DNA of 64,000 nucleotides, taken from positions 122,316 through 186,315 of the forward strand of contig NZ_VNJI01000007.1 in assembly GCF_007786445.1 (NCBI RefSeq). The letters run 5' to 3'. Source of the stretch: Paenibacillus cremeus (lineage in GTDB: Bacteria > Bacillota > Bacilli > Paenibacillales > NBRC-103111). Position numbers and translations under genes: made by a program. The notes below the pieces were generated by a model, which searched no databases, was not told where the DNA came from, and was given only the letters and a program-made list of their open reading frames with translations. Below, piece after piece: positions 39,705 to 48,339 of this stretch. How positions within the stretch are numbered: position 1 is the stretch's first letter; each line of letters opens with the position of its first letter.

Positions 39705-40184
39705 CTATTGAATTACGATATCCGTAATTAAGATTTGATTCAGCTTTCCTTCATGAAGCAATGGATTCATTTTATTCATAAGGGCCGAAGTCAAATTATC
39801 AAAGCCTTTGCTACCTGTCACTTGATCTGGTGTCATGTCAGCGAGTGTTTGTACGATCAGTGCTTTCATTTTCGCATCCAGCTTGTCAAATTCGTCTCTA
39901 GCCTTCTTATTTTCGAGTTCAAAAGCAAGGGTCACTTTAATGAATTTGTTCCCGTTACCGGCTAAATTCGTCAAAATGTCCTTCATAATTGCCGTATTTT
40001 CTTTCACTTGGTCCGGCGTTAATTTCTTACCGGGCTTCACCTCACGCGCAGAGCTTTGCGCCATGTCTTGCGGGGATTGATTCGCTTTATCCATGTAATT
40101 CCATAGTACAAATGCTGCAGTTAAGATCAATGTAATAGCGATAAGGATGGCTACCACCATGATAAAAATTTTACTCTTAAACAC
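39705..40184 (-). CDS. fliL: Flagellar basal body protein FliL
   Basis: 159 residues. One N-terminal membrane helix (about 5-27: IFIMVVAILIAITLILTAAF) precedes an extracytoplasmic FliL domain (FIKVTLAFELENKKARDEF, ending LNQILITDIVIQ). FliL surrounds stators and supports torque. The GTG start directly follows the flbD stop. Confidence 0.92.
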   Translation of the reverse strand: MFKSKIFIMVVAILIAITLILTAAFVLWNYMDKANQSPQDMAQSSAREVKPGKKLTPDQVKENTAIMKDILTNLAGNGNKFIKVTLAFELENKKARDEFDKLDAKMKALIVQTLADMTPDQVTGSKGFDNLTSALMNKMNPLLHEGKLNQILITDIVIQ

Positions 40185-40406
40185 CTACGACCCCTCCGAA
40201 TTCAAGCTCTTTATCGTTCCGCTCACGAGACCGATCGATTGCAAGAAGCTTTGCACTTTGCCGACCACTTCCGGGACCGTTTCGAGCACCATAAACTTTT
40301 TACCGGTAATTAGCGTGATCATCGTATCGGGTGTATCCTCTATGGATTCAATCAAGAGGGCATTCACCGTGATTTCCTTCCCGTTAAGCCGTGTCAGACG
40401 AACCAT
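40185..40406 (-). CDS. swrD: FlbD/SwrD family protein (YlzI)
   Basis: 73 residues matching FlbD/YlzI: MVRLTRLNGKEITVNALLIE, then TPDTMITLITGKKFMV. In B. subtilis this protein (SwrD) raises flagellar motor power and is needed for swarming. It lies between flgE and fliL. The symbol follows B. subtilis usage; the family is also called FlbD. Confidence 0.85.
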   Translation of the reverse strand: MVRLTRLNGKEITVNALLIESIEDTPDTMITLITGKKFMVLETVPEVVGKVQSFLQSIGLVSGTIKSLNSEGS

Positions 40407-40435
40407 CGGTATTCCTCCAAACTTGCAAGAAATGA

Positions 40436-40455
40436 GGGGAGGAACGAGCCTCCCC
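40436..40455 (-). terminator. GC-rich hairpin between flgE and flbD/swrD
   Basis: Perfect 7 bp stem GGGGAGG/CCTCCCC (40436-40442 and 40449-40455) with a 6 nt loop, 31 bp after the flgE stop. On the minus strand it is followed by TCATTTCTTG, a weak U-tract. It may attenuate the long operon or protect the flgE 3' end; it is unlikely to be a full terminator. Confidence 0.4.
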
Positions 40456-40485
40456 GTTTCGCTTGTTTCTATCTAGTCGTGCTTA

Positions 40486-41310
40486 TTAACGTTTCAGGTT
40501 AACAACTTCTTGAAGCACTTCGTCAGAGGTCGTAATAATACGGGAGTTCGATTGGAAGCCGCGCTGCGCAATGATCATTTCCGTAAACTCGGACGTTAAG
40601 TCGACGTTCGACATTTCGAGCTGTCCTGAGATGATAGCTCCCGTTCCTGTGGCTGGATCATTGGCTAACGAAGCTCCGAGATCGATCGCATCAACATTGG
40701 AGTTCGGAGTCATCCGATACAGGTTACCTCCGATTTTCTCAAGACCGGAAGGATTCGTTATTTTGGCGACAGCGATGAACTGGCCCGTGTTGGTTGAGGT
40801 TCCGTCCGCACCAACAGCTACGATCTCACCCGATTGCGAGATGGAGAAAGCCGTTACCGTATCATCAAGCGTAATGGCTGTGCCACCCGTGCCCAGAACA
40901 AACATTCCATCCGAGTTCACCAATCGACGATTGGCGTCGATCGTGAAATTACCGGCACGAGTTAAGTATGGTTTTTCCGGAGCATCCGGAGTAGGCGATA
41001 AAGCGAAGAATCCGTCTCCATCGATCCGCAGGTCGGTTGGTACGTTCGTTGTCATGGCACTGCCCGGTGTATGAATGGTATCCACCGCAGCAACCGAGAC
41101 GCCCAAGCCTATCTGTTTCGCATTCACCCCGCCCGCCGCATCCGTCGGAGCCGTTACGCCGGATACGGTTTGACTCAAAATATCTTTGAACATTACACGT
41201 CCTGCTTTAAAACCCACCGTGTTGACGTTCGCAATGTTGTTTCCGATCACGTCAAGCTTCGTTTGAAATCCTCTCATACCCGATACGCCTGAATATAGAG
41301 ATCTTAACAT
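40486..41310 (-). CDS. flgE: Flagellar hook protein FlgE (FlgG/FlgE family)
   Basis: 274 residues. N-terminal rod/hook motif MLRSLYSGVSGMRGFQTKLD then VIGNNIANVNTVGFK; C-terminal motif SNVDLTSEFTEMIIAQRGFQ then SNSRII. Position (after flgD, before flbD) and length (264 in B. subtilis) match the fla/che hook gene, which older annotation calls flgG. It is exported and polymerises into the hook. Confidence 0.93.
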   Translation of the reverse strand: MLRSLYSGVSGMRGFQTKLDVIGNNIANVNTVGFKAGRVMFKDILSQTVSGVTAPTDAAGGVNAKQIGLGVSVAAVDTIHTPGSAMTTNVPTDLRIDGDGFFALSPTPDAPEKPYLTRAGNFTIDANRRLVNSDGMFVLGTGGTAITLDDTVTAFSISQSGEIVAVGADGTSTNTGQFIAVAKITNPSGLEKIGGNLYRMTPNSNVDAIDLGASLANDPATGTGAIISGQLEMSNVDLTSEFTEMIIAQRGFQSNSRIITTSDEVLQEVVNLKR

Positions 41311-41394
41311 GCGTGAAATGCCTCCCTAAGGTTCATGTTAGCTGCTTCAGTCGATCCACAGCTTAAGGCCTCCGGTTATGGGCCAGCCTATGTA

Positions 41395-41778
41395 TTAAGA
41401 AATAATCATGGCACTATCAATTTGAGTGAACAGATTGTCCTTCATCGAGGCACCATCCATTGCCGTAACCACCGTTCGATTCTTGATATTAACAATCAAT
41501 GCGGTGTCATTGATCAGCATCAGCGAATCTTTGGCGCCTTTCGTTGCCGCCTTGTCGATGGCCGATTGAATCTTGGCGAGCTGTTCCGGCTGAAAGCTTA
41601 TGCCGCGCTGCCGTAATCGTTCTTCAGCATGATGACTAAATCGCAGCGTCTCTTTTTTGAGAATTTGATCAAACGTTCCAGCAGCCGAATTTCGTTCAGT
41701 GACCGCTCTTCTCGCTTGTGCTGGAGCTGGTGAAACGGGCGTTGGGTAAAGTTGTCCAATTGAAATTCGATCCGTCAC
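41395..41778 (-). CDS. TIGR02530-type flagellar operon protein
   Basis: 127 residues. The conserved core is LRFSHHAEERLRQRGISF, then LINDTALIVNIKNRTVVTAM. I recognise this as the TIGR02530 family, a small cytoplasmic protein encoded between flgD and flgE in many Firmicutes but not in the B. subtilis operon. The biochemical role is unknown; hook-cap or hook assembly is suggested by position only. The GTG start overlaps the flgD stop by 4 bp. Confidence 0.82.
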   Translation of the reverse strand: MTDRISIGQLYPTPVSPAPAQARRAVTERNSAAGTFDQILKKETLRFSHHAEERLRQRGISFQPEQLAKIQSAIDKAATKGAKDSLMLINDTALIVNIKNRTVVTAMDGASMKDNLFTQIDSAMIIS

Positions 41779-42218
41779 TTTGCAGCCTCCGGATTCGAAA
41801 TTTGACTGATACTATCCAGCGCTATGTCCTCCGAGCCTACTTTTACATATTGCTGGCCTGCTTTGAGAATAATGGAATCGACAATGCCCGATTTCACTGT
41901 ACTTGCCCCGGTACTATCTACAGCCGTCCAAGTGACATTCTTGCCAATCAAGCCAGAAGCAATGCCCAGCGATTGACGCATCAGCTTCATCTCGGTATTC
42001 ATATTGGTCAATTGTTCAACCGAAGTGAACTGCGCCATCTGGGCGATAAATTCTTTGTCTTGCAAAGGCTGTGTCGGATCCTGATTTTTCAGCTGCGTAA
42101 TGAGGATCTTCAAGAATTCATCTTTACCTAAATTACTGCTGCTGGAAGTTGTACTTTGCGTGTTGGTGCTAGAGTAGTTAGGCCAAATATTTTTGGTACT
42201 GATCGCAGAGTCAGTCAT
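41775..42218 (-). CDS. flgD: Hook assembly (cap) protein FlgD
   Basis: 147 residues. N-terminal FlgD motif LGKDEFLKILITQLKNQDPT then QPLQDKEFIAQMAQFTSVEQ; the C-terminal part is short (SGLIGKNVTWTAVDSTGAS), as in Bacillus FlgD. It forms the cap that polymerises hook subunits. It lies between fliK and the TIGR02530 gene. Confidence 0.94.
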   Translation of the reverse strand: MTDSAISTKNIWPNYSSTNTQSTTSSSSNLGKDEFLKILITQLKNQDPTQPLQDKEFIAQMAQFTSVEQLTNMNTEMKLMRQSLGIASGLIGKNVTWTAVDSTGASTVKSGIVDSIILKAGQQYVKVGSEDIALDSISQISNPEAAK

Positions 42219-42256
42219 GTTTTCACCCCCTACGGTAACGATTGTTATTTAAATCT

Positions 42257-43732
42257 CTAAGCCGTTACATCGATTGAACCATTAGCGGCAGATGAATTAG
42301 CTGCTGGCTTGTCAGGAAGCTCATCCAACGAGATCTCATCCATGGCCTCAATTCTCGCGCTTGCAGATTTTTGCTGCTTGGACGATTGTTGGGACTGCTG
42401 TTGCTGTTGTCGGCCTTCCTGGAACATGCCGGATTGAAAACCTTGGCTCTGACTTACTTCAAGCTTTTGAACTTGGATGCCTTGGCTCTGTAATGTAGTT
42501 TTTAATTGCGAAAGCTGGCTTTCGAGCATCTCTTTACCAGCCACGCTATCGGCTACAAACTGTGCAACCAATTGTCCGTTATGCATGGTCAGCTTAACAT
42601 CCACTTGACCTAAGTGCTGCGGATACAAGGAAATTTTCGCTTCCGTAAATCCTTCAATCGAAGACTCCATCATGAAAGAAGAGACTACGAAATGCGCCAT
42701 GTCATCGGAAAAGGTTGCTGCAGGCATTTGCAAAACCGGTGTTTTAGCGGTATGTACGGTGTTCATCTGCTTCAGAAAATCCTGTATCGGTACAGGTTGA
42801 GCACCATTATCCGTTGCTGCAACTTGATCTAGCGGTTCAAACAAAGGTGCATCATCTTGAGACAACTGCTGCTCAAGATTGAACTTGGTATGGATGTTTT
42901 TGGCTGCCAGTACCTCAAGCTTTTGGACCTTCGTTGGCACGACTTGAATCAGATCCCCTGCATCCGCTCCATTGCTATCCGACTTCACTTGGACAACGAG
43001 ATCCGACTGTGGACCACGCTGCTTAGTCGCAAGCGATTTAGGCACTTCACCGGCTTGGGCTGCTGCTGTGACCAGCAATGATGGAAGATCCTTTAAGACT
43101 TGCTTCAACTCAGGGTCCTTGCTTCCATTTTGAATCATGTCCTTAAGCTGATTGAGCAGCTGAACGGCTTGATTCTGAGAGATCAAAGGTTGCTTGACGC
43201 TCGCTACCTGATCAGATTGCTCCGACGAATTCGCAGCTTGCACCGTGCTCTGAATCGGAATAAACAGCAGTGGGTTCAGTGCCGTATTAGCTGCATTAGC
43301 TGCTGCATCCGTACTGGATGCGGATTGAGCATCACTCTTCTGCTCTTGCGGCTGCGTTGGAATCGCTGTGCTCAGTAAAGCTTGAAGCTGCAAAAGCCAT
43401 GCTTGCAAATCAGGATTGCTTAGCAATGCGTCCGATTTTCCCGGCTGTTGAAGCAATTGTTTCAAGGCATCGATCTGTTCGCCGGTCAGCTGAATGGTTT
43501 GCACATCTGTAGCCGGAGCACCATTTAAAAGTGGTGTCAGTAGTTGAACTAACGCTGCAATCCCAGAAAGATTCGATCCTTTGCCACCGTCTTGATTTCC
43601 GCCAGCCATCATCCCATTGAGTGCGGTAGCAAAACCAGCTTGCCCTGCAGCCGTGTTGGCATCCGTACCTGCATTCGCGTTTGCGCCTGCTTGTGAAACA
43701 CTAGCAATTAGTGTTTGGGCTTGGATTTCCAT
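42257..43732 (-). CDS. fliK: Flagellar hook-length control protein FliK
   Basis: 491 residues. A long low-complexity N-terminal ruler region rich in Ala, Gln, Asn and Ser runs to about residue 370. The C-terminal Flg_hook domain (ISLYPQHLGQVDVKLTMHNG, about 377-460) interacts with FlhB to switch export specificity. A Gln/Ser-rich tail follows. Only the C-terminal domain is conserved, as usual for FliK. Confidence 0.93.
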   Translation of the reverse strand: MEIQAQTLIASVSQAGANANAGTDANTAAGQAGFATALNGMMAGGNQDGGKGSNLSGIAALVQLLTPLLNGAPATDVQTIQLTGEQIDALKQLLQQPGKSDALLSNPDLQAWLLQLQALLSTAIPTQPQEQKSDAQSASSTDAAANAANTALNPLLFIPIQSTVQAANSSEQSDQVASVKQPLISQNQAVQLLNQLKDMIQNGSKDPELKQVLKDLPSLLVTAAAQAGEVPKSLATKQRGPQSDLVVQVKSDSNGADAGDLIQVVPTKVQKLEVLAAKNIHTKFNLEQQLSQDDAPLFEPLDQVAATDNGAQPVPIQDFLKQMNTVHTAKTPVLQMPAATFSDDMAHFVVSSFMMESSIEGFTEAKISLYPQHLGQVDVKLTMHNGQLVAQFVADSVAGKEMLESQLSQLKTTLQSQGIQVQKLEVSQSQGFQSGMFQEGRQQQQQSQQSSKQQKSASARIEAMDEISLDELPDKPAANSSAANGSIDVTA

Positions 43733-43758
43733 TTTCTTTATTCACCTCCTTTCAAGCG

Positions 43759-44685
43759 TTATTGTACTAGGCGAGCCGAGATCAATGCGGCTGTTTCTTT
43801 CGATTGATCGGAAATGGCTGAAAGCACTTTAGATCGACCCGCGCTATCCATCGAGTTAAGAATCGAAATCACCTTGTCGGGATTCGTCTTTTGCAGCTCT
43901 AAAATCACAGTAGCGGCACTCTTCGGCGTCATGTTAGCAAATGTGGTACCGAGATCATCCTTACTTAGCTTGTCAGCCGCCTTTGGGTCCGGTGTAGCTG
44001 TTTGCTTCAGACGTTCTTGAAGCGCTGCGATTTCGCTGTCCTTCGCGTTGGTTTGATCCTTCAATAGAATGGAAGCGTCGGCCGCTTTTTTAGGATCCAT
44101 TTTCTCCAAGATTTTGACCCGATCGTCCGTCTTCATCATCCCAAGCAGCAGCACCAGCTCTCTAGTCGTCAAATTCTCCATGATCGGGGCAGATTTGCTC
44201 GGTGTCATCTTCGCGTACATCGTAGCTAACTGTTGAATTTGATTGCTGTATTCCTCATCAGTCAGCGTTTTGGTCTTCATTTTCTCTTCGAGCGTGCTGT
44301 TTTTTACTTGCAGGTCTTTGATCGTCTGATCTCGCTGCTGAAGTGCTGCCGCCGTTTTTTTCAGCTCGGCATCCTTTTGTTCCAGCTGAGCATTTACTTG
44401 CGCCAATTTGCTGTCCGCAGACTCGGCTGTATTTTCGTCCGCATTCTGAGTCTTCGGTTTGTCTGTACCGGTATCAGCCGACTTGACCTTTGAGGCCGGA
44501 ACCAAACTTTTTACAATCGGCACCTTATTCGCGGCTCGCAGCAAGCTATTCATCACATCGTAGTCAAAAATGGTAAGCAATACACCAAGCAGTACTGCGG
44601 TAAAGACTAAAGGGATGAGGAACCAGATCAGAAAACGCTCCATGGCCCCGTACGAAGGGGTTTGCTCCGTATCTGCGTTTGCCAT
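43759..44685 (-). CDS. MotE-like flagellar protein (YlxF family) with two MgtE_N-type modules
   Basis: 308 residues. One N-terminal membrane helix (about 17-40: LIWFLIPLVFTAVLLGVLL) is followed by a Lys/Asp/Thr linker and a coiled coil (about 88-145, heptads of AQLEQKDAELKKTAAALQQ). Two related C-terminal modules then follow: MYAKMTPSKSAPIMENL with VKILEKMDPKKAA, and TFANMTPKSAATVILEL with VISILNSMDSAGR. YlxF/MotE lies at this fliJ-fliK position; MotE is thought to act as a chaperone for stator assembly in related bacteria. The function here is by position and fold. Confidence 0.82.
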   Translation of the reverse strand: MANADTEQTPSYGAMERFLIWFLIPLVFTAVLLGVLLTIFDYDVMNSLLRAANKVPIVKSLVPASKVKSADTGTDKPKTQNADENTAESADSKLAQVNAQLEQKDAELKKTAAALQQRDQTIKDLQVKNSTLEEKMKTKTLTDEEYSNQIQQLATMYAKMTPSKSAPIMENLTTRELVLLLGMMKTDDRVKILEKMDPKKAADASILLKDQTNAKDSEIAALQERLKQTATPDPKAADKLSKDDLGTTFANMTPKSAATVILELQKTNPDKVISILNSMDSAGRSKVLSAISDQSKETAALISARLVQ

Positions 44686-44721
44686 TGCTTCATCTCACCT
44701 CCTCTGACTTGGTTCATAGGT

Positions 44722-45174
44722 TTAGGAAAGTCTTTTAAATCGGTTTGTCGCCATCTCGTCAAGCTGATTTTGCTCTGTTTTGAGCATCAGCAAGGTAAAT
44801 TTGCGATATTCCCGTTCTTTAGCCTTGGTCCATACTTTTTCCTGCAGCATCTTCTCGGTCAAATCATCCTGTTTCTCTTGAACAACCACTTTCGCCGTCT
44901 CCAAATCCTTTTGCTTGGAATGAATGGATTGATCAATGTGATCCACATAGCTCTGCAGCAGCAATAAATTGGAAACGGTTGTCCGCTGGCCGGACGCCTT
45001 ATGCAGTTCCTCCTGCATTTCAATCTTGGCATACTCCAGCTCGTTCAAATGGTTCTCTTCTTCTCTCAACGTTACCATCGCTTGCGATAACATCCACTCA
45101 GCTTGCGTCTTCTCGTTCGTTTTTAAGTCCACGATCTTTTGGAAGGAATAGCGAAATCTCATGCTCCATCTCAT
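44722..45174 (-). CDS. fliJ: Flagellar export chaperone-like protein FliJ
   Basis: About 150 residues, almost entirely alpha-helical and coiled-coil, with the FliJ start MRFRYSFQKIVDLKTNEKTQ. FliJ binds the FliI hexamer and FlhA and drives export. ATG 45174 overlaps the fliI stop (ATGA), but ATG 45162 gives the family's typical N-terminus, so the first four residues are uncertain. It lies between fliI and the MotE-like gene. Confidence 0.88.
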   Translation of the reverse strand: MRWSMRFRYSFQKIVDLKTNEKTQAEWMLSQAMVTLREEENHLNELEYAKIEMQEELHKASGQRTTVSNLLLLQSYVDHIDQSIHSKQKDLETAKVVVQEKQDDLTEKMLQEKVWTKAKEREYRKFTLLMLKTEQNQLDEMATNRFKRLS

Positions 45175-46493
45175 CCCCTATAAAATTCTCGTATTAAACG
45201 CTCATGAGCATCCGTATAGGTCAATTTCTCATTGACTCCCTGCTTGGTGAAATCCCATATCGATTGGATCGAATCGAGAGAAAGATCAATTTCTGGATTG
45301 GAGCCGCGCTGGTACGCCCCGATATTGACAAGATCCTCCGAATCTTTGTAAACAGATAGTAACCGTTTCAGATTCGATGCCGCTCTCTGCTGCTGTTCTG
45401 GGACGATTTCTTTCATTACCCGGCTGACGCTAGATAAGACGTCGATGGCAGGAAAGTGGCCGCGGTTGGCAATGTTTCGATCCAATACAATATGCCCATC
45501 CAAGATTCCTCGAACCGCGTCCGCAATCGGCTCATTCATGTCGTCTCCATCTACTAGTACTGTATAAAAAGCAGTAATCGATCCCTTAGGCCCGGTACCT
45601 GAGCGTTCCAACAGCTTAGGCAAGGTGGCAAACACCGATGGGGTGTAACCACGCGTAGCCGGCGGCTCACCCACAGCCAAACCAACTTCACGCTGAGCCA
45701 TGGCAAACCGGGTGACCGAATCCATCATCATCATGACATTGAGACCCCGGTCTCTAAAATACTCAGCTATACTGGTCGCGATAAGAGCACCTTTGATACG
45801 TATTAATGCTGGCTGGTCGGAAGTAGCGACAATAACGACAGAACGGGCAAGACCTTCTGGTCCTAAATCGCGTTCGATAAAATCGAGTACTTCTCTGCCC
45901 CGTTCACCGATCAGCGCAATTACGTTCACATCAGCTGATGTGTTACGGGCAATCATTCCCATCAAGGTACTCTTACCTACACCTGAGCCTGCAAAAATAC
46001 CGACACGCTGACCTTTGCCAATGGTTAGAAGCCCGTCGATACAACGGACGCCTACACTGATAGGCTCTAAAACACGAGGACGTTTCAATGGATTACTTGG
46101 CAAGTTATTGGTAGAGTAATGAGTCATGCGAGACGGTAATAAGGTTCCATCCAGCGGCTGACCGAGCCCGTCCAAAACTTTGCCGAGCAGCTCGTGACCC
46201 ACTTGTACGGTCAGCGGCTTCCCAGTCCCAACTACATCGCAGCCCGGGCCAATGGATTGAAGCTCACCGAGCGGCATTAAAATAACTTTATTGTTTTTAA
46301 ATCCGACAACTTCGGCCTTTAATGGCTGATTCGATTTAAACGGGTATATATAGCATACATCGCCGATACTGGCGTCCGGTCCTTCGGATTCAACGGTCAG
46401 ACCGATAACTTGTGTCACCTTGCCATTGACGCGAATAGGATCCATTTGGCGCAGGTGCTCTAAATACTTAGCAGCGGATGGAGCTTGATGCAT
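45171..46493 (-). CDS. fliI: Flagellum-specific ATPase FliI
   Basis: 440 residues homologous to F1 beta subunits. Walker A AGSGVGKS (168-175), GERGREVLDFIERDLG, Walker B region LNVMMMMDSVTRFAMAQREV, then GEPPATRGYTPSVFA. It energises delivery of export substrates with FliH and FliJ. It lies 2 bp downstream of fliH. Confidence 0.97.
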   Translation of the reverse strand: MHQAPSAAKYLEHLRQMDPIRVNGKVTQVIGLTVESEGPDASIGDVCYIYPFKSNQPLKAEVVGFKNNKVILMPLGELQSIGPGCDVVGTGKPLTVQVGHELLGKVLDGLGQPLDGTLLPSRMTHYSTNNLPSNPLKRPRVLEPISVGVRCIDGLLTIGKGQRVGIFAGSGVGKSTLMGMIARNTSADVNVIALIGERGREVLDFIERDLGPEGLARSVVIVATSDQPALIRIKGALIATSIAEYFRDRGLNVMMMMDSVTRFAMAQREVGLAVGEPPATRGYTPSVFATLPKLLERSGTGPKGSITAFYTVLVDGDDMNEPIADAVRGILDGHIVLDRNIANRGHFPAIDVLSSVSRVMKEIVPEQQQRAASNLKRLLSVYKDSEDLVNIGAYQRGSNPEIDLSLDSIQSIWDFTKQGVNEKLTYTDAHERLIREFYRG

Positions 46494-46495
46494 CT

Positions 46496-47317
46496 TTAGG
46501 CCCCCTCGTCGCTTCGTAAAGCTAACTGCTGCAATGCGCTTTTAATCTCTTTCAACTGCGTGTCGATTCTGGCATCGATACTGCCGAAGGCCGATCGGAC
46601 AACACATCCTTGGTCTTGTACGGAAGCATCCGGGATAATTTGCAGCTCCGCTTGCGAATCAATGTGCAACAAAAGCTCTTCTCGTGCGTCTTGTATATAA
46701 GCGAACTGCGAGGGCGAAACGCACAGGGTCATAATCCCGGTTTCTCTTCTGCGAGACATCACTTGACCGATCAACTCGACTATCCATTGAGGTTCAAGTG
46801 TAAGCTGGCGCTGAACGATCTTCTCTGCGATCGAGCAGCTGAGCTCAATCAAGAACGGCTCCGACTCGTGAATGATTTGCTGTTTAAGTTCGTATGCTTG
46901 CTGTAATATGTGTGAAGCTTCCTGCAGCATTCCATCATATTGTTCACGAATGAGCTGCTCCACTTGGGACTTGCCTTCTTCATACCCTTGCTGGAACCCG
47001 TTGTGTTGAGACTTCTGGATAAGAGCTTCATCCTGCTGTCTTCGCTCCTGCCACCATTGATCAATCTCGACTTGAGCTTGATGTCTAATTGCTGCGGCCT
47101 CGTCCATAGCAGCACGCACTTGTTCTTCTGCAAACGATTGTGCATCTTGCAATATCTGTTCTTTCATCAGCATCAATTCAGTCAAATCTTCCTGCTGTTC
47201 TTGCTGTTCGATTCCTTCCTCCGATTGTTCTTGATGAAGAACAGTGGAAGCTGCCGGTTCTACGATCTTGGAATCTTCCAATGCAACGTACTGGAAAAAC
47301 TTGATGACATTAGACAA
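46496..47317 (-). CDS. fliH: Flagellar assembly protein FliH
   Basis: About 273 residues. A long Gln/Glu-rich helical region (about 25-130) is followed by the conserved C-terminal FliH/V-ATPase-E domain (SCSIAEKIVQRQLTL; TLCVSPSQFAYI; IIPDASVQDQGCVVRSAFGS). It binds and inhibits FliI. The start is uncertain. TTG 47317 has GGAGGAG 9 nt upstream and gives MSNVIKFFQYV; ATG 47326 sits directly on the ribosome-binding site; the open frame reaches 47356. All options overlap the fliG 3' end. Confidence 0.88.
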   Translation of the reverse strand: MSNVIKFFQYVALEDSKIVEPAASTVLHQEQSEEGIEQQEQQEDLTELMLMKEQILQDAQSFAEEQVRAAMDEAAAIRHQAQVEIDQWWQERRQQDEALIQKSQHNGFQQGYEEGKSQVEQLIREQYDGMLQEASHILQQAYELKQQIIHESEPFLIELSCSIAEKIVQRQLTLEPQWIVELIGQVMSRRRETGIMTLCVSPSQFAYIQDAREELLLHIDSQAELQIIPDASVQDQGCVVRSAFGSIDARIDTQLKEIKSALQQLALRSDEGA

Positions 47318-48326
47318 TAATATCATCTCCTCCACCGCGTGCGATGATGATTTCACCTGATTCTTCCAATCGACGAATCGTTGCTACAATGCGAGTTTGA
47401 GCTTCTTCCACATCACGCAGTCGTACAGGTCCCATATATTCCATCTCTTCACGGAAGGTTTCGGCCATACGCTTCGACATGTTTTTGAAGATGGCTTCTC
47501 GAACTTCTTCGCTCGCCACCTTTAGGGCAAGCTGGAGATCGGCGTTCTCGATATCGCGAATAATCCGTTGAATGGATCGATTGTCGATGTTGACGATATC
47601 TTCGAAGACAAACATGCGCTTCTTGATTTCTTCGGCGAGCTCCGGATCTTGAATTTCCAATGAATCCAGAATCGTGCGCTCCGTACCGCGGTCTACACCG
47701 TTCAAAATTTGGACCACAGCGGAAATACCGCCTGCATTCGTGTAATCTTGAGTAACTGTCGCAGAGAGTTTTTGCTCCAACACTCGCTCTACCTGTGAAA
47801 TGACTTCCGGTGAAGTGCTGTCCATTAACGCGATTCTCTTAGCGACATCCGCCTGTTTATCCTGCGGAAGCGAGGACAGAATGATTGATGCTTGCTCCGG
47901 CTGCAAATAAGATAATACCAATGCGATCGTTTGCGAGTTCTCGTTCTGGATAAAGTTCAAAATTTGTGCCGGGTCCGCTTTGCGCGCAAAATCGAAAGGC
48001 CTTACCTGCAGCGTTGCTGTCAGTCGGTTGATAATATCCAGCGCCTTCTGGGAGCCGAGCGCCTTCTCCAAAATCTCCTTCGCATAGGTAATTCCGCCTT
48101 GCGAGATGAACTCCTGCGCCAAGCAAATTTGGTGAAACTCCGCCATGATGGCGTCCTTTTCATGATTATCGACTTTTCGAACGTTGGCTATTTCCAAAGT
48201 AAGCTGTTCAATTTCTTCATCCCGCAGATGCTTGAAAATTTGAGCAGAAACTTCCGGGCCCAAGCTGATCAATAAAATTGCGGCCTTTTGTCGCCCCGTC
48301 AAAACCGGTTGCTGCATTTTAGCCAA
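47310..48326 (-). CDS. fliG: Flagellar motor switch protein FliG
   Basis: 338 residues from TTG 48326, identical in length to B. subtilis FliG; AGAGGT lies 9 nt upstream. The open frame extends to a GTG at 48335. Conserved blocks are LTGRQKAAILLISLGPE (N-terminal FliF-binding domain), EPEQILNF-type PAQILNFIQNENSQT (middle), and MFVFEDIVNIDNRSIQRIIR with the charged torque helix ending ARGGGDDIIV. It transmits stator force to the rotor. Confidence 0.96.
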   Translation of the reverse strand: MAKMQQPVLTGRQKAAILLISLGPEVSAQIFKHLRDEEIEQLTLEIANVRKVDNHEKDAIMAEFHQICLAQEFISQGGITYAKEILEKALGSQKALDIINRLTATLQVRPFDFARKADPAQILNFIQNENSQTIALVLSYLQPEQASIILSSLPQDKQADVAKRIALMDSTSPEVISQVERVLEQKLSATVTQDYTNAGGISAVVQILNGVDRGTERTILDSLEIQDPELAEEIKKRMFVFEDIVNIDNRSIQRIIRDIENADLQLALKVASEEVREAIFKNMSKRMAETFREEMEYMGPVRLRDVEEAQTRIVATIRRLEESGEIIIARGGGDDIIV

Positions 48327-48339
48327 GCGCTGCACACCT

